A DNA stretch of 64,000 nucleotides from Anaerobutyricum hallii DSM 3353 (GCF_000173975.1 NZ_ACEP01000029.1:53865-117864), one strand, 5' to 3'. Numbered from the stretch's first letter, positions 9,601 to 17,516 are shown. Notes: generated by a model from the letters alone, not told the origin. A program made the numbers and translations.

Positions 9601-10933
9601 GCTTCCGGCATATATGATTCCATACAATATACGTGTAATGAAATTGCCATTAACATCTAATGGTAAAATTGACAGAAAATATCTTAAAAATATAGAAATT
9701 GTAGAGGACAAAAAAGAGGCAGATACGAAAAACACAATAAATAGTGATTCATCTACTTATTTTCCGATAAAAGAGATATGGTGTAAATTGCTACAGAGAA
9801 GCGATATTAGACCAGATTCGGATTTGCGTAGTTTTGGAGCAGATTCTTTGATTATGGCACAAGCAGTTGGAAAAATACGAAATTTTTTAAAAGAAAGTGG
9901 GAGTCAATGTGATGTACCGTTTGATATATTGCTGAAACAGACGATTAATTCCCCGACTTTGAGTGAGATAGTTTCATACATAGATCAAATTATTTTAAAA
10001 AAAGAAGTGAATAGCAGATATGAAGATGCTGAGGTAAATGAGGAAGAACTTGGCAAGCTAAAAATTCATAAAAAAGGGAAAGAAGATAAATTAGTTGTGA
10101 TTTTCCACGCTGGCTTGGGATCGATTGATGAATTTTTACCATTTATACAAGGTCTATGTAATGAAGAAAAGGGGACTATTGTTAGTATAGCATTAAATAA
10201 TGTAAAGCAATATTTAGATTTTTATGCAGGGCATTTATATGAGAGTGTTGCTGATAAATATACAAAAATTATACTTGACTTAGGCTATGATAAAATACAA
10301 CTTATTGGACATTGTGTTGGCGGAATGATAGCTTTTGAGGTTGCAAAAAATATGATGGATAAGGGAGTTGATGTTATTGATGTCTCTCTGATTGATAGTA
10401 TACCAGGGAAATATAGTATTGAGGATGAGGTAGTAATGGAACTAATGTTTTTACCTATGGTAAATATAACGTATCCTGTGTTGGCGGAATATCAATTAAA
10501 TGAGCGGGAATTATATGAATATATGGATGAGAAATTTGGAAAATATACAGGAATAGAACAGAAATCTAAAAATAAAGTAGAAGAATACATAAATGGTCTT
10601 CGGGAGATTGAGAAAGAGGAAAGAATAAGACTGTATATAAACAGTGTATCGAAAAATATGCCAATTCAAATGTTTGTCTATTTATTTGATATATTCAAAC
10701 AAAGTACAAATGGAGCTATATATAAACCTATACCATATTTAGGTGATATTCGTTTATTTATAGCAGAAGATACAGAGAAAATTGTATTCCATCGAAGTGA
10801 AGAAGTTATAAATTTTTGGAGAGAAAATTGCATTGGTGATGTTACTGTTATTATGATTCCTGGAAATCATCTTACATGTTTTACTGATGTAAACAATATT
10901 CAGAAGTTAGTAAATATGATTACAGAGAAATAG
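6662..10933 (+). CDS. NRPS terminal module (docking-Cy-A-PCP-TE)
   Basis: 1423 residues. Residues 1-55 resemble a TubC-type N-terminal docking domain. A heterocyclization domain follows (about 75-490) with intact D199xxxxDxxS207 and Thr413. The A domain (about 510-1010) has a pocket reading DLYNLSLIWK, the classical cysteine code. The PCP has Ser1062 in GADSL, and a type I thioesterase runs from about 1140 to 1423. The thioesterase nucleophile elbow is GHCVGG, so Cys1218 replaces the usual Ser; a His in GNHLTC near the end fits the catalytic triad. The protein corresponds to PchF without its internal methyltransferase, which is encoded in the preceding gene. It should add the second cysteine, cyclize it and release the product. 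AT-rich throughout. Confidence 0.92.
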   Translation: MDANNLKKAFELFVKLQDKKVKLSNVDGKIKYRAPSGIMTNEVIEEIRKCKNELLTIINCTEHPEKLWKGKQGDSFPLTDVQSAYLIGRKNIFQYGNAACHIYMEVEYSELDSQRVEEVWNILINRHPMLRVIFSDTGIQKILRDTPWYTLYTNRNITYTQETLQTELGHKIYDASKWPMFDIGCVSGHNKAILGISIDFMIADWASIWILIDEFEKLYQNPTASLPRIEYNFSDYIYCEKVKKYTPKYFSDREYWIERLAEFPEKPDLPIINAVENIDKNVIFKRYKFVVEKNKWKTIQLISSKMGLTSSAVILSAYAMVISKWSTNKKFVMNLTTLNRNSYESKVNNIVGDFTSINLLAVDFSIQKSFREYVKQIQQQLLTDMEHKFFSGVEVLRELSQGKENIIMPYVFTSGIGVIRNTKKEGYHGKYYQNGISQTPQVFIDCQVFDQDDELLINWDVREGIFLPEVIDEMFLMFQDLICNFLIDAENWNVEKVTAILNKNIKISKKKYDLPSGLLYSSILEMAELCPEKEAVQDENEIWSFSKLVRKSWFVQNKLQQEGCIPGDLVGIFMPKSNYQIASVLGVLMNGCTYVPIDIQQPKKRINEIIEQAGIKYVLISSCSKIELMFLDVKYIYADKQNNEIITKQIPQVPNSSIAYVIFTSGSTGKPKGVAISHLSALNTIYYVNKMLNISTNDIVFGVSRLSFDLSVYDIFGILSAGGKLFLPDENRIADPSYLFETIVKQKITVWNSVPAIMQMILEYRENEKRTEQFNIRCSLLSGDWIPLTLPERLISACMEKTRVISLGGATEAAIWSIYYEYEYLFDEWKSIPYGKALPNQEVYVLDSKKEICPLGAVGDIFISGIGLAKGYLNEPLLTEKAFIMVNGERMYDTGDKGKYLEDGNIEFLGRRDTQVKLNGFRVELGEIEANIEKIKSVKYAAVLCREKGREKRVIAYVEPQPSEFTEDFSLYVLNELKRMLPAYMIPYNIRVMKLPLTSNGKIDRKYLKNIEIVEDKKEADTKNTINSDSSTYFPIKEIWCKLLQRSDIRPDSDLRSFGADSLIMAQAVGKIRNFLKESGSQCDVPFDILLKQTINSPTLSEIVSYIDQIILKKEVNSRYEDAEVNEEELGKLKIHKKGKEDKLVVIFHAGLGSIDEFLPFIQGLCNEEKGTIVSIALNNVKQYLDFYAGHLYESVADKYTKIILDLGYDKIQLIGHCVGGMIAFEVAKNMMDKGVDVIDVSLIDSIPGKYSIEDEVVMELMFLPMVNITYPVLAEYQLNERELYEYMDEKFGKYTGIEQKSKNKVEEYINGLREIEKEERIRLYINSVSKNMPIQMFVYLFDIFKQSTNGAIYKPIPYLGDIRLFIAEDTEKIVFHRSEEVINFWRENCIGDVTVIMIPGNHLTCFTDVNNIQKLVNMITEK

Positions 10934-10949
10934 TATCCGAAATAATTAG

Positions 10950-11276
10950 GTGAATCAATACAATAAGGAGAATGATTACTCCGATTTCTTCGGAGCCACT
11001 TGTCCGGACTTATATGCTAACACCAGATACAACCTGTACCTACGCATGGACAAACTGATGAAAAACCATCTCATGTTCCTGCATGACAGAAGGGTTCCGA
11101 CAAGTAATAATGAAGCCGAGAGACAGCTTCGCAACTATAAAAGAAAGCAAAAGCAGGTCGTGTCCTTCCGGAGTAACCAAAGCCACGATTATCTCTGTAA
11201 AAGCATGAGCATGCTGGTTGTGATGCGACAAAATGAAAGTAACCTCTTTGATAGAGTATCCAGGATTCTGGATTAA
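10950..11276 (+). pseudogene. IS66-like transposase, C-terminal remnant
   Basis: About 100 residues match only the C-terminal part of IS66-type DDE transposases: the segment PTSNNEAERQLRNYKRKQKQ followed by a Ser/Phe-rich stretch and a short tail. The N-terminal and central catalytic regions are absent, and the apparent GTG start lies 16 bp after the NRPS stop, so this is a fragment and not a gene. It marks a recombination scar exactly where AT-rich NRPS genes give way to GC-richer transport genes. Confidence 0.8.
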
Positions 11277-11329
11277 GAAGAGCCAGTGGTTTTGACTGAT
11301 TACAGTTTACACCACCGGCTTTTCTTAAT
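11272..11329 (+). terminator. imperfect 21-bp hairpin after IS66 remnant
   Basis: The left arm starts ATTAAGAAGAGCC and the right arm ends GGCTTTTCTTAAT; about 18 of 21 positions pair, some as G-U. It begins at the transposase stop codon and has a short T run inside the right arm. It probably ends transcription coming from the NRPS genes, or is the old transposase terminator. Confidence 0.6.
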
Positions 11330-11391
11330 CAAGTTCGCACCTGAACAGTAACATAAACAACACGCATACTTCAAAATTCAAAAAACATCCA

Positions 11392-11421
11392 TGGACTGCG
11401 GCCATGAAAATATGCTATACT
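11392..11421 (+). promoter_or_regulatory. probable promoter of the AraC regulator gene
   Basis: TGGACT and TATACT are separated by 18 bp, about 40 bp before the chosen start codon at 11461. Just downstream, at 11428-11445, lies GGTTT-N8-TAATC, a weaker version of the inverted element found in front of both transport operons. Confidence 0.45.
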
Positions 11422-11460
11422 AACTGTGGTTTACTTATGCTAATCAGGGAGAAAATACAA

Positions 11461-12432
11461 ATGAGCGAACAGCAATTTACAGACTTTTTTGACCCGGAAA
11501 TTCAAAAAATTGTCAGCGAAGATGGCTGCTCCATTTACAGAATGAAAAATGTAACTGGGGAGGGTGTTATCACTCGCTATGAAATTCTTCCGGGTATTGA
11601 ATTATTCTATAATGATTTTCACATGAGCGATGGACAGAATCAAAACAAGCTTCCGCACTCTGATGTACTTGAAATCAATCATTGCCGGGAGGGACGTTTT
11701 GAATGCGAATTTGCTAATGGAGATTATCAGTATGTCGGTGCTGGCGATCTTGCAATTAACCGCCTGACAAACGAAACTACATCAACTTACTTTCCGTTGT
11801 CGCATTATCACGGCATTTCTATTACCATTGATCTGCCTACGGCAGATCAAACTATGAAGCGGATAGAAAGTGTGATTGGAGGTCTGAATATAGATGTCTT
11901 TTCGATTGCAGATAAGTTTTGCAAGAATGATACCTGCATTGTATTAAGAACTCAAAGCGAAATTGAACATATTTTTTCGGAACTTTATCGGGTGGAGCCT
12001 CGGATGATCGCTTACTATTTAAAAGTGAAAGTGTTGGAATTGCTGATGTTTCTGAATCAGGTTTCGCTTCAGGATTACCAGGAAGAACGAAGATATTTTG
12101 CAAGAAATCAAGTACAAACAATAAAGAAAATGCAGGAATATATGACAGCTGATCTTCGCAACCATTATACTTTGCAGGAGTTATCAGAAAAATTTGAAAT
12201 TCCTCTTACCTCAATGAAGGTTTGCTTCAAGGGCGTTTATGGGTGTTCTATTTATGCTTATATGAAATCCTATCGTATGCAGGCTGCCACGATCTTGCTT
12301 CGGGATACTTCTGACAGCATAACAGAAATTGCGGCTAAAATGGGATACGATAATCCAAGTAAATTTTCCGAAGTATTCAAAAAGGAATTTGGAGAACTGC
12401 CTTCCGAGTTCCGAAAAAAGTTGTCCAAATAG
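11461..12432 (+). CDS. AraC-family transcriptional regulator (PchR/YbtA-like)
   Basis: 323 residues from the ATG at 11461, which follows AGGGAG by about 10 bp. An in-frame ATG at 11404 would lie over the predicted -10 element, so I reject it. The C-terminal 100 residues form a two-HTH AraC domain (about TLQELSEKFEIPLTSMK, then ITEIAAKMGYDNPSKFSEVF). The N-terminal part is a sensor-like region without a clear motif. In siderophore loci such regulators (PchR, YbtA) bind the ferri-siderophore and activate synthesis and uptake genes. Its position between the NRPS genes and the two transport operons, and the repeated box before both operons, suggest the same role here. Confidence 0.88.
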   Translation: MSEQQFTDFFDPEIQKIVSEDGCSIYRMKNVTGEGVITRYEILPGIELFYNDFHMSDGQNQNKLPHSDVLEINHCREGRFECEFANGDYQYVGAGDLAINRLTNETTSTYFPLSHYHGISITIDLPTADQTMKRIESVIGGLNIDVFSIADKFCKNDTCIVLRTQSEIEHIFSELYRVEPRMIAYYLKVKVLELLMFLNQVSLQDYQEERRYFARNQVQTIKKMQEYMTADLRNHYTLQELSEKFEIPLTSMKVCFKGVYGCSIYAYMKSYRMQAATILLRDTSDSITEIAAKMGYDNPSKFSEVFKKEFGELPSEFRKKLSK

Positions 12433-12450
12433 AGGATGTTTGGTCTTTTT

Positions 12451-12483
12451 AGAGTGGCGGCAAAATACCAGATACAATATACT
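12451..12483 (+). promoter_or_regulatory. shared activator box plus -10, importer operon
   Basis: AGAGTGGCGGCAAAATACC, then TATACT at 12478-12483. A near copy, AGAGTGGCAGAAAATAGCC, lies at 17485-17503 with nearly the same distance to its -10 (26 against 27 bp between starts). No good -35 hexamer is present, as expected for an activator-dependent promoter. The AraC protein encoded just upstream is the obvious candidate binder. Confidence 0.6.
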
Positions 12484-12505
12484 ATCATCTGTACTAGCAG
12501 ATGAT
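12484..12505 (+). promoter_or_regulatory. inverted repeat at presumed transcription start
   Basis: ATCATCTG and CAGATGAT are perfect 8-bp arms with a 6-nt spacer, starting directly after the -10. It could be an operator or a 5' stem-loop in the importer mRNA. Confidence 0.45.
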
Positions 12506-12508
12506 TTA

Positions 12509-12536
12509 AGAGCGTCGTGCAGACGCTCTTTTTTTT
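12509..12536 (+). terminator. intrinsic terminator in importer leader
   Basis: AGAGCGTC pairs with GACGCTCT around a 5-nt loop and is followed by seven T after the stem. It lies between the only promoter-like sequence and the importer start codon at 12580, so it may act as an attenuator; it could also end the AraC transcript. Confidence 0.75.
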
Positions 12537-12543
12537 GAATAGA

Positions 12544-12561
12544 GGTTAGATTGTTCTAACC
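12544..12561 (+). promoter_or_regulatory. GGTTA-N8-TAACC inverted element
   Basis: The half-sites GGTTA and TAACC are separated by 8 nt. The same arrangement and spacing occurs at 17524-17541 before the other transport operon. The half-sites resemble those of DtxR/IdeR metal regulators, but the spacing is wider than the DtxR consensus. It could instead be an RNA stem. Confidence 0.45.
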
Positions 12562-12579
12562 CGCGAAGGAGTCGGTATT

Positions 12580-13521
12580 ATGAAACGGGATATGAGAAAA
12601 TATATCCTACGGAAACTGGTTGAGCTGATATTTACTTTATTGTTTGTAACTCTACTGTCTTTCTTGCTGATGAGACTGTCATCCGTTGATCCAGCCACAG
12701 CTTATGCAAAGAGGATGATCGGAAACCCCACAGCGGAACAGATTGAAAAGATTCGGATTCAGTTGGGGTTTGATAAACCATTGCTTGTCCAGTATGGCCG
12801 TTGGGTATGGGACTTACTGCATTTTGATTTAGGCGTTTCTTTGGCAAATGGACATGATGTTTGGACGGATATTGCCACAGCCTTTCCGAAAACGCTTGGA
12901 ATTGTAGCTCTGGCATCTATCTTTCAGGTTGTTTTCATTGTAATCGTTAGTTGTATTGCCTTTTTACTTCCCTGGAAACTTCCGAAAAAGGCAGTCAGGC
13001 TTTTGTGCATTTTGGGTGTGTCCATACCCTCTTTCTATTTGGCAACCGTTTATCTGGATTATTTTGCTGTTCAAAAGTCATTAATTTCTGTGGCAGGAAA
13101 TACAACCCTACTCAGCTACATATCTCCGGCAATCTGCATTGGCGTATTCGGGGCTTCTTTCTATACGCCGCTTCTGATGGATGCTCTGGAGCATGAAAGC
13201 AACGAGGATTACGCATTTTATGCCCGTTGCCGTGGGCTTTCGGAAAAAAGGCTTTTGCTGTGCCATTTTTTTCCGCGGGCAGCGATGGGTTTAGTTCCAA
13301 ACTTTTTACAAAGCATTGGTTTGGCACTGGCTAACGCAACGGTGATTGAATCCATTTTTTCAATTCCGGGATTTGGTTATCTGATTGTAAACCATGTGCT
13401 TGATCGCGATACTCCCATGATACACGCCGAGGTGTTTTTTCTGGCGCTGGCGATTGCTCTTTGCAACATTGCCGCTGACTTGGTGCAGTGGGCAATCGGG
13501 CGTAAAAAGGGGGTGGCGTAA
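12580..13521 (+). CDS. ABC importer permease 1 (DppB/NikB family)
   Basis: 313 residues with several hydrophobic membrane spans, starting MKRDMRKYILRKLVELIFTL. It shows the NikB/DppB features: a long extracytoplasmic loop after helix 1 with the segment IRIQLGFDKPLLVQYGRWV, and a C-terminal EAA-type loop near YARCRGLSEKRLL. It should form the membrane channel with the next gene product. The ribosome site is GAAGGAG before the ATG. First gene of a five-gene importer operon whose members abut or overlap. Confidence 0.9.
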   Translation: MKRDMRKYILRKLVELIFTLLFVTLLSFLLMRLSSVDPATAYAKRMIGNPTAEQIEKIRIQLGFDKPLLVQYGRWVWDLLHFDLGVSLANGHDVWTDIATAFPKTLGIVALASIFQVVFIVIVSCIAFLLPWKLPKKAVRLLCILGVSIPSFYLATVYLDYFAVQKSLISVAGNTTLLSYISPAICIGVFGASFYTPLLMDALEHESNEDYAFYARCRGLSEKRLLLCHFFPRAAMGLVPNFLQSIGLALANATVIESIFSIPGFGYLIVNHVLDRDTPMIHAEVFFLALAIALCNIAADLVQWAIGRKKGVA

Positions 13522-14322
13522 ATGAAAACGAAGCGTTTTCGGAAATGGTGTGCGATTTTCATTCCAACCCTTGTGATTATTTTCTTTTTTGCCGGATTTT
13601 TATTTGCACCCAACGATCCAATGAAATCAAACTTGTTGGAGAGATATGCTGATCCCAGCGCAGAATATCCGTTTGGTACGGATGCTTTAGGGCACTGCAT
13701 TCTGTCACGGATTCTTTATGGTGGCTGGACAACGCTGGGGATTGTATTAGGAGGCTCTCTTATTGTTTTTCTGCTTGGCACTGTTATCGGAATGGTGACA
13801 AGCCGGGCCATTATGAAAGAAAATGCACTTATTGATGGCCTGATTAACGCTGTTACAGCCATTCCCCCGATTGCGTATTTAATTGTGTTTATTGGAGCCT
13901 GGGGCAGCGGAGCGAAAACTACTCTTGTCGCGCTCACTGTGTCTTACATTTTGAGATACATAAAACTGGTTCGTACCCGTACCGACATGGAAATGGGAAA
14001 AGCTTATGTCATGTGTGCAATCGCTTCCGGCGCTTCAAAGCTCAGAATCATGCTGATTCATATTTTCCCGAATTTGATTGCCGAAATGATTCGCTTTCTG
14101 TGCCTTTCCTGTGCGGATATGATTCTGGCTATTACCGGATTTTCCTTTATTGGATTAGGGCTTGGTGATAATGTAGTAGATTGGGGAAGTATGATTTTAG
14201 ACGCAAGGGGTGCTTTGGTTCTTCACCCGACCATGATTCTCTATCCAATAGGGGCGGTAATTTTATCGACACTCTGCTTTAACGTCATTGGCAGGCAGTT
14301 GACAACGAAGGAGGCAGAGTGA
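13522..14322 (+). CDS. ABC importer permease 2 (DppC/NikC family)
   Basis: 266 residues. The N-terminal helix is followed by the DppC/NikC-type segment FAPNDPMKSNLLERYADP and PFGTDALGHCILSRILYGG. The inner-membrane binding-protein-dependent transport domain contains an EAA-like loop (VMCAIASGASKLRIML). Its ATG follows directly after the stop codon of permease 1, so the two are translationally coupled. The expected role is half of the transmembrane pore for a peptide-like or metallophore substrate. Confidence 0.9.
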   Translation: MKTKRFRKWCAIFIPTLVIIFFFAGFLFAPNDPMKSNLLERYADPSAEYPFGTDALGHCILSRILYGGWTTLGIVLGGSLIVFLLGTVIGMVTSRAIMKENALIDGLINAVTAIPPIAYLIVFIGAWGSGAKTTLVALTVSYILRYIKLVRTRTDMEMGKAYVMCAIASGASKLRIMLIHIFPNLIAEMIRFLCLSCADMILAITGFSFIGLGLGDNVVDWGSMILDARGALVLHPTMILYPIGAVILSTLCFNVIGRQLTTKEAE

Positions 14323-15113
14323 TGTTAAAAATTGAACAGTTAGATGTCAAGGAACGGTCAGGCCGCTACCTTCTGAAAGACATATCTATGGAAATTCCTG
14401 CAGGCCATGTGATTGGACTTACAGGTAAAAGCGGCTCTGGAAAAACAACTTTGCTGCGGAGCATTTTGGGGATGCTTCACACAAGCTGTCATATTGATGC
14501 CGGGAAAATTTTGTTGGACGATATAGATTTATCACATCTTTCCCGCAAGTCACATCGTGAGCTTTGTGGAAAGAAGCTTGGATTTATCCCCCAGAACCCT
14601 ATGACGGCTTTTGACAGCCGATTAAAAATCGGTTATCAGATGCGGGAAACCTTTGTCAATCGTTTGCATTTGAATACAAGTGAAGCAACTGACCTGGCGA
14701 AAGAGAAACTGGTTTCCGTAAATCTAAAAGACACGGATCGGATTTTGGGTGCGTATCCGTCTGAACTATCAGGCGGAATGCTACAACGAGTAGCTGCGGC
14801 AATCTTATTGGGAATGTCGCCGGATTATGTTTTAGCCGATGAACCAACCGCTGCATTGGATGAAGAAAACAGGGATTTATTGCTTCTCATCATGCAGGAG
14901 CAAATGAAGGACAAAGGCATATTATTTGTATCCCATGATGTGGCCGCACTTAAAAACTTATGTCAGAACGTTTATGTTCTGGGAGCCGGAAAAATTATTG
15001 AGCATGGAACGATGGATAAACTCTTGTCAAGTCCGCAGACAGACTGGATGAAACAATTTTCCGCGTTGAGCCATAGGGAAAGTCGGGGTGAATGGAAATG
15101 GGAGAAATTGTAA
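14322..15113 (+). CDS. ABC importer ATPase 1 (DppD/NikD family)
   Basis: 263 residues from the ATG that overlaps the previous stop (TGATG). It has Walker A GKSGSGKTT, signature LSGGMLQR, Walker B YVLADEPTAALD and switch His in FVSHD. It energizes the importer from the cytoplasmic face as a heterodimer with the next ATPase. Its end overlaps the next start. The protein is shorter than many DppD proteins and lacks an obvious long C-terminal oligopeptide-transporter extension. Confidence 0.9.
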   Translation: MLKIEQLDVKERSGRYLLKDISMEIPAGHVIGLTGKSGSGKTTLLRSILGMLHTSCHIDAGKILLDDIDLSHLSRKSHRELCGKKLGFIPQNPMTAFDSRLKIGYQMRETFVNRLHLNTSEATDLAKEKLVSVNLKDTDRILGAYPSELSGGMLQRVAAAILLGMSPDYVLADEPTAALDEENRDLLLLIMQEQMKDKGILFVSHDVAALKNLCQNVYVLGAGKIIEHGTMDKLLSSPQTDWMKQFSALSHRESRGEWKWEKL

Positions 15114-15829
15114 TCCAGAATGTAAATCAGGTATATCATAATGTGAACCAGGGAGATTTTAATGCGCTTTCGGACATCAACCTCCACCTTTGTAAAGGTG
15201 AAAGTCTTGCTATTGAGGGAGAAAGCGGATCGGGAAAAAGCACGCTGGCAAGACTTCTGATCGGCATTGAGAAACCAACTTCTGGCAAAATATTACTGGA
15301 TGGTGAAGATATAACCTGTTGGAATTATCGAACATGGAAACAGCACCGTAAAAAAATACAGGCTGTTTTTCAGGATTCTTCCGGCACTTTAAATCCTGCC
15401 AGGTCTGCATACGCAAATGTAGAAGAAGCACTGGTGAACTTAACTGATAAGAAAAGAGCCGAAAGAAAAAAACATATTTTAGATTTGATGGATGCCGTAC
15501 ACATGGATTATGGGCTTTTGGAAACGCCTGTCCGTCAGCTTTCGGGCGGCGAACAGAGGCGGCTCTCTTTGCTTCGGGCGATTGCCGTGGAACCTGATTA
15601 CTTAATCATGGATGAAGTGACCAGCGGGCTTGACCTGATTTCGGCGGATGCCGTACTTACTTTAGTAGAGAACTTTGTGAAGCTATCCGGCAGCTCCTGC
15701 ATTTTCATTACGCATAGCAGAAAGGACGCAATGCGTATTGCAAATCGGATTATCATCATGCGGGAGGGACGGATCGCCGAGCAAGGCTATCTAATAGATC
15801 AATTATCAAACCAGAAAGGACAAGGATAA
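15098..15829 (+). CDS. ABC importer ATPase 2 (DppF/NikE family)
   Basis: 243 residues from the ATG at 15098. This start is preferred over the ATG at 15092 because GGGG at 15085-15088 sits 9 bp before it. Walker A is GESGSGKST, the signature is LSGGEQRR, and Walker B is YLIMDEVTSGLD. Asp-Glu-Val replaces the more usual DEP sequence. It overlaps the upstream ATPase gene by 16 bp and ends 1 bp before the binding-protein gene, so all five importer genes are probably one transcript. Confidence 0.9.
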   Translation: MGEIVIQNVNQVYHNVNQGDFNALSDINLHLCKGESLAIEGESGSGKSTLARLLIGIEKPTSGKILLDGEDITCWNYRTWKQHRKKIQAVFQDSSGTLNPARSAYANVEEALVNLTDKKRAERKKHILDLMDAVHMDYGLLETPVRQLSGGEQRRLSLLRAIAVEPDYLIMDEVTSGLDLISADAVLTLVENFVKLSGSSCIFITHSRKDAMRIANRIIIMREGRIAEQGYLIDQLSNQKGQG

Positions 15830-15830
15830 C

Positions 15831-17444
15831 ATGAAACAGATTTACAAGAAACTTCTCGCCGCTGTATTGGGCGTGAGTATGCTTCTGTCTATGGTCGGCT
15901 GTGGTCAGAATGATACCTCCGATCAGACGCAGACTGGCGGTGAAAACGAAGCGAAGGTACTGACGATCGTCACGGCTAAGGAATTGGACAGCCTTACGAC
16001 ACTGACCATGAACAAGGAAAACAATATTGCCTGTGGCCTGGTCTATGAGACTTTAGTCGCCTATGAGGACGGGGAAATTGTTCCCGAACTGGCCGAGGAA
16101 TGGGGATGGGATGAGACAAATACTGTCCTTACCTTTAAGCTCCGTCAGGATGTTGCTTTTACAGATGGAGCCGCTTTTAATGCGGAAAGCGTAAAGGAAA
16201 TTCTGGACTTTGACCGTTCCAACCCTAATTTTAGCGGTATCAAGGGCATTTACAACATTGAAAGCGTAGAGGTTGTTGACGAATACACGGTGGCCGTTCA
16301 TTATGCTGCCCCTTGCTTCTCTTATATCAATGACTTCTGCTTCCAGAATGTTGCTGGTATGATGTCCCCGAATGTGTTTGAAGCTGAAAACTTCCAGACA
16401 TTCACAGATGTTGTCGGCACTGGTCCATACATCCGCGAAGAAATGATTTCCGGTGACTGCACCCGTTTTGTCAGAAATGAAAACTATTGGGGCGAAGCTC
16501 CTTACTATGATGAAGTTGTCATAAAGTATATCCCGGAGGCATCTTCCAGACTTCAGGCATTACAGACTGGTGAGGTTGACCTGATTTACGGTGCTGACCT
16601 TCTCAGCTATGATGACTATAATCAGGCTCTTTCTCTGGATGGGATCGAGGGCGCAATCAATGATGGAAATACCCTGACCCGGAACCTGGTTCTGAATGCG
16701 TCCAGCGAAATTTTGAGCGATCTTAAGGTTCGCCAGGCGATTGCATACGCTGTCAATAAGGAAGAAATCACCAAGGGCCTGACCTATGGATACGAAACTC
16801 CGGCCACCAGCCTGTTTGCACCCGGAGCGCCCTACACAGACATTACTTATAACAGCACATGGAGCTATGATCTGGATAAAGCAAATGCACTTCTGGATGA
16901 AGCTGGATGGGTGATGAATGAAAGCACTGGTATCCGTGAAAAAGATGGACAGCAGCTTTCCCTGAATTACACCTATTGGACTGATCTTTCTCTTGCACAG
17001 GACATGGCTCTTGCAATTAAGACCCAGCTTGCAGAGGTTGGTATTGACGTAACCACTACCGGCCAGGATCAGATGACCTGGTGGACCGAAGGCGTTGCAG
17101 GAAATTATGACATTACAACATGGAATACAGAAGGGTCTTATACTGAACCGCACAAGTTCCTGCAGGAATCCCTCGGTGCTGATCCTCATGCTATTTCCTT
17201 GCAGGCACTTGAGGATTTCCAGAGCTATTCGGATGCGGTAAATGCGTTCTCCACCTCTGCTGATCCCGAAGTGGTTCAGAGTGCGATTGCTACTGCACTG
17301 AATGTTTCCAACGACAATGTGATTGACCTTCCGATCTCCTATTCTAAGGATCTGGTTGTATATAATTCCTCCAAAATCGCCGGATATACTTTCTCCAGCG
17401 TGCCACAGTTCTTTGAGATCGATAACGTACAGCCTGCGGAATAA
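15831..17444 (+). CDS. substrate-binding lipoprotein (SBP family 5, DppA/NikA-like)
   Basis: 537 residues with a lipoprotein signal: positive N-terminus, hydrophobic stretch, then LSMVGC with the lipidated Cys at residue 24. The mature part has the family-5 pattern, including ELAEEWGWDETNTVLTFKLR and GTGPYIREEM, and is typical in length. It captures substrate outside the membrane and delivers it to the permeases. Related binding proteins carry peptides, nickel or metallophores (CntA/NikA). The adjacent NRPS genes make a metallophore, or a breakdown product of one, the likeliest ligand. Confidence 0.9.
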   Translation: MKQIYKKLLAAVLGVSMLLSMVGCGQNDTSDQTQTGGENEAKVLTIVTAKELDSLTTLTMNKENNIACGLVYETLVAYEDGEIVPELAEEWGWDETNTVLTFKLRQDVAFTDGAAFNAESVKEILDFDRSNPNFSGIKGIYNIESVEVVDEYTVAVHYAAPCFSYINDFCFQNVAGMMSPNVFEAENFQTFTDVVGTGPYIREEMISGDCTRFVRNENYWGEAPYYDEVVIKYIPEASSRLQALQTGEVDLIYGADLLSYDDYNQALSLDGIEGAINDGNTLTRNLVLNASSEILSDLKVRQAIAYAVNKEEITKGLTYGYETPATSLFAPGAPYTDITYNSTWSYDLDKANALLDEAGWVMNESTGIREKDGQQLSLNYTYWTDLSLAQDMALAIKTQLAEVGIDVTTTGQDQMTWWTEGVAGNYDITTWNTEGSYTEPHKFLQESLGADPHAISLQALEDFQSYSDAVNAFSTSADPEVVQSAIATALNVSNDNVIDLPISYSKDLVVYNSSKIAGYTFSSVPQFFEIDNVQPAE

Positions 17445-17484
17445 ATATAATCCAATGTCTAAATGGAGTGTTTAACGCCCTATC

Positions 17485-17516
17485 AGAGTGGCAGAAAATA
17501 GCCGAATAGATATAAT
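17485..17516 (+). promoter_or_regulatory. shared activator box plus perfect -10, exporter/uptake pair
   Basis: AGAGTGGCAGAAAATAGCC followed by TATAAT at 17511-17516. It is the partner of the box at 12451 and has no clear -35 hexamer, consistent with control by the neighbouring AraC protein. Confidence 0.62.

Noticed and set aside
1..10933. Yersiniabactin-type PKS module
   Set aside because: No ketosynthase or acyltransferase motifs are present; the architecture is closer to pyochelin.
16560..17189. 209-residue reverse-strand frame
   Set aside because: Shadow of the substrate-binding protein gene; no independent evidence.
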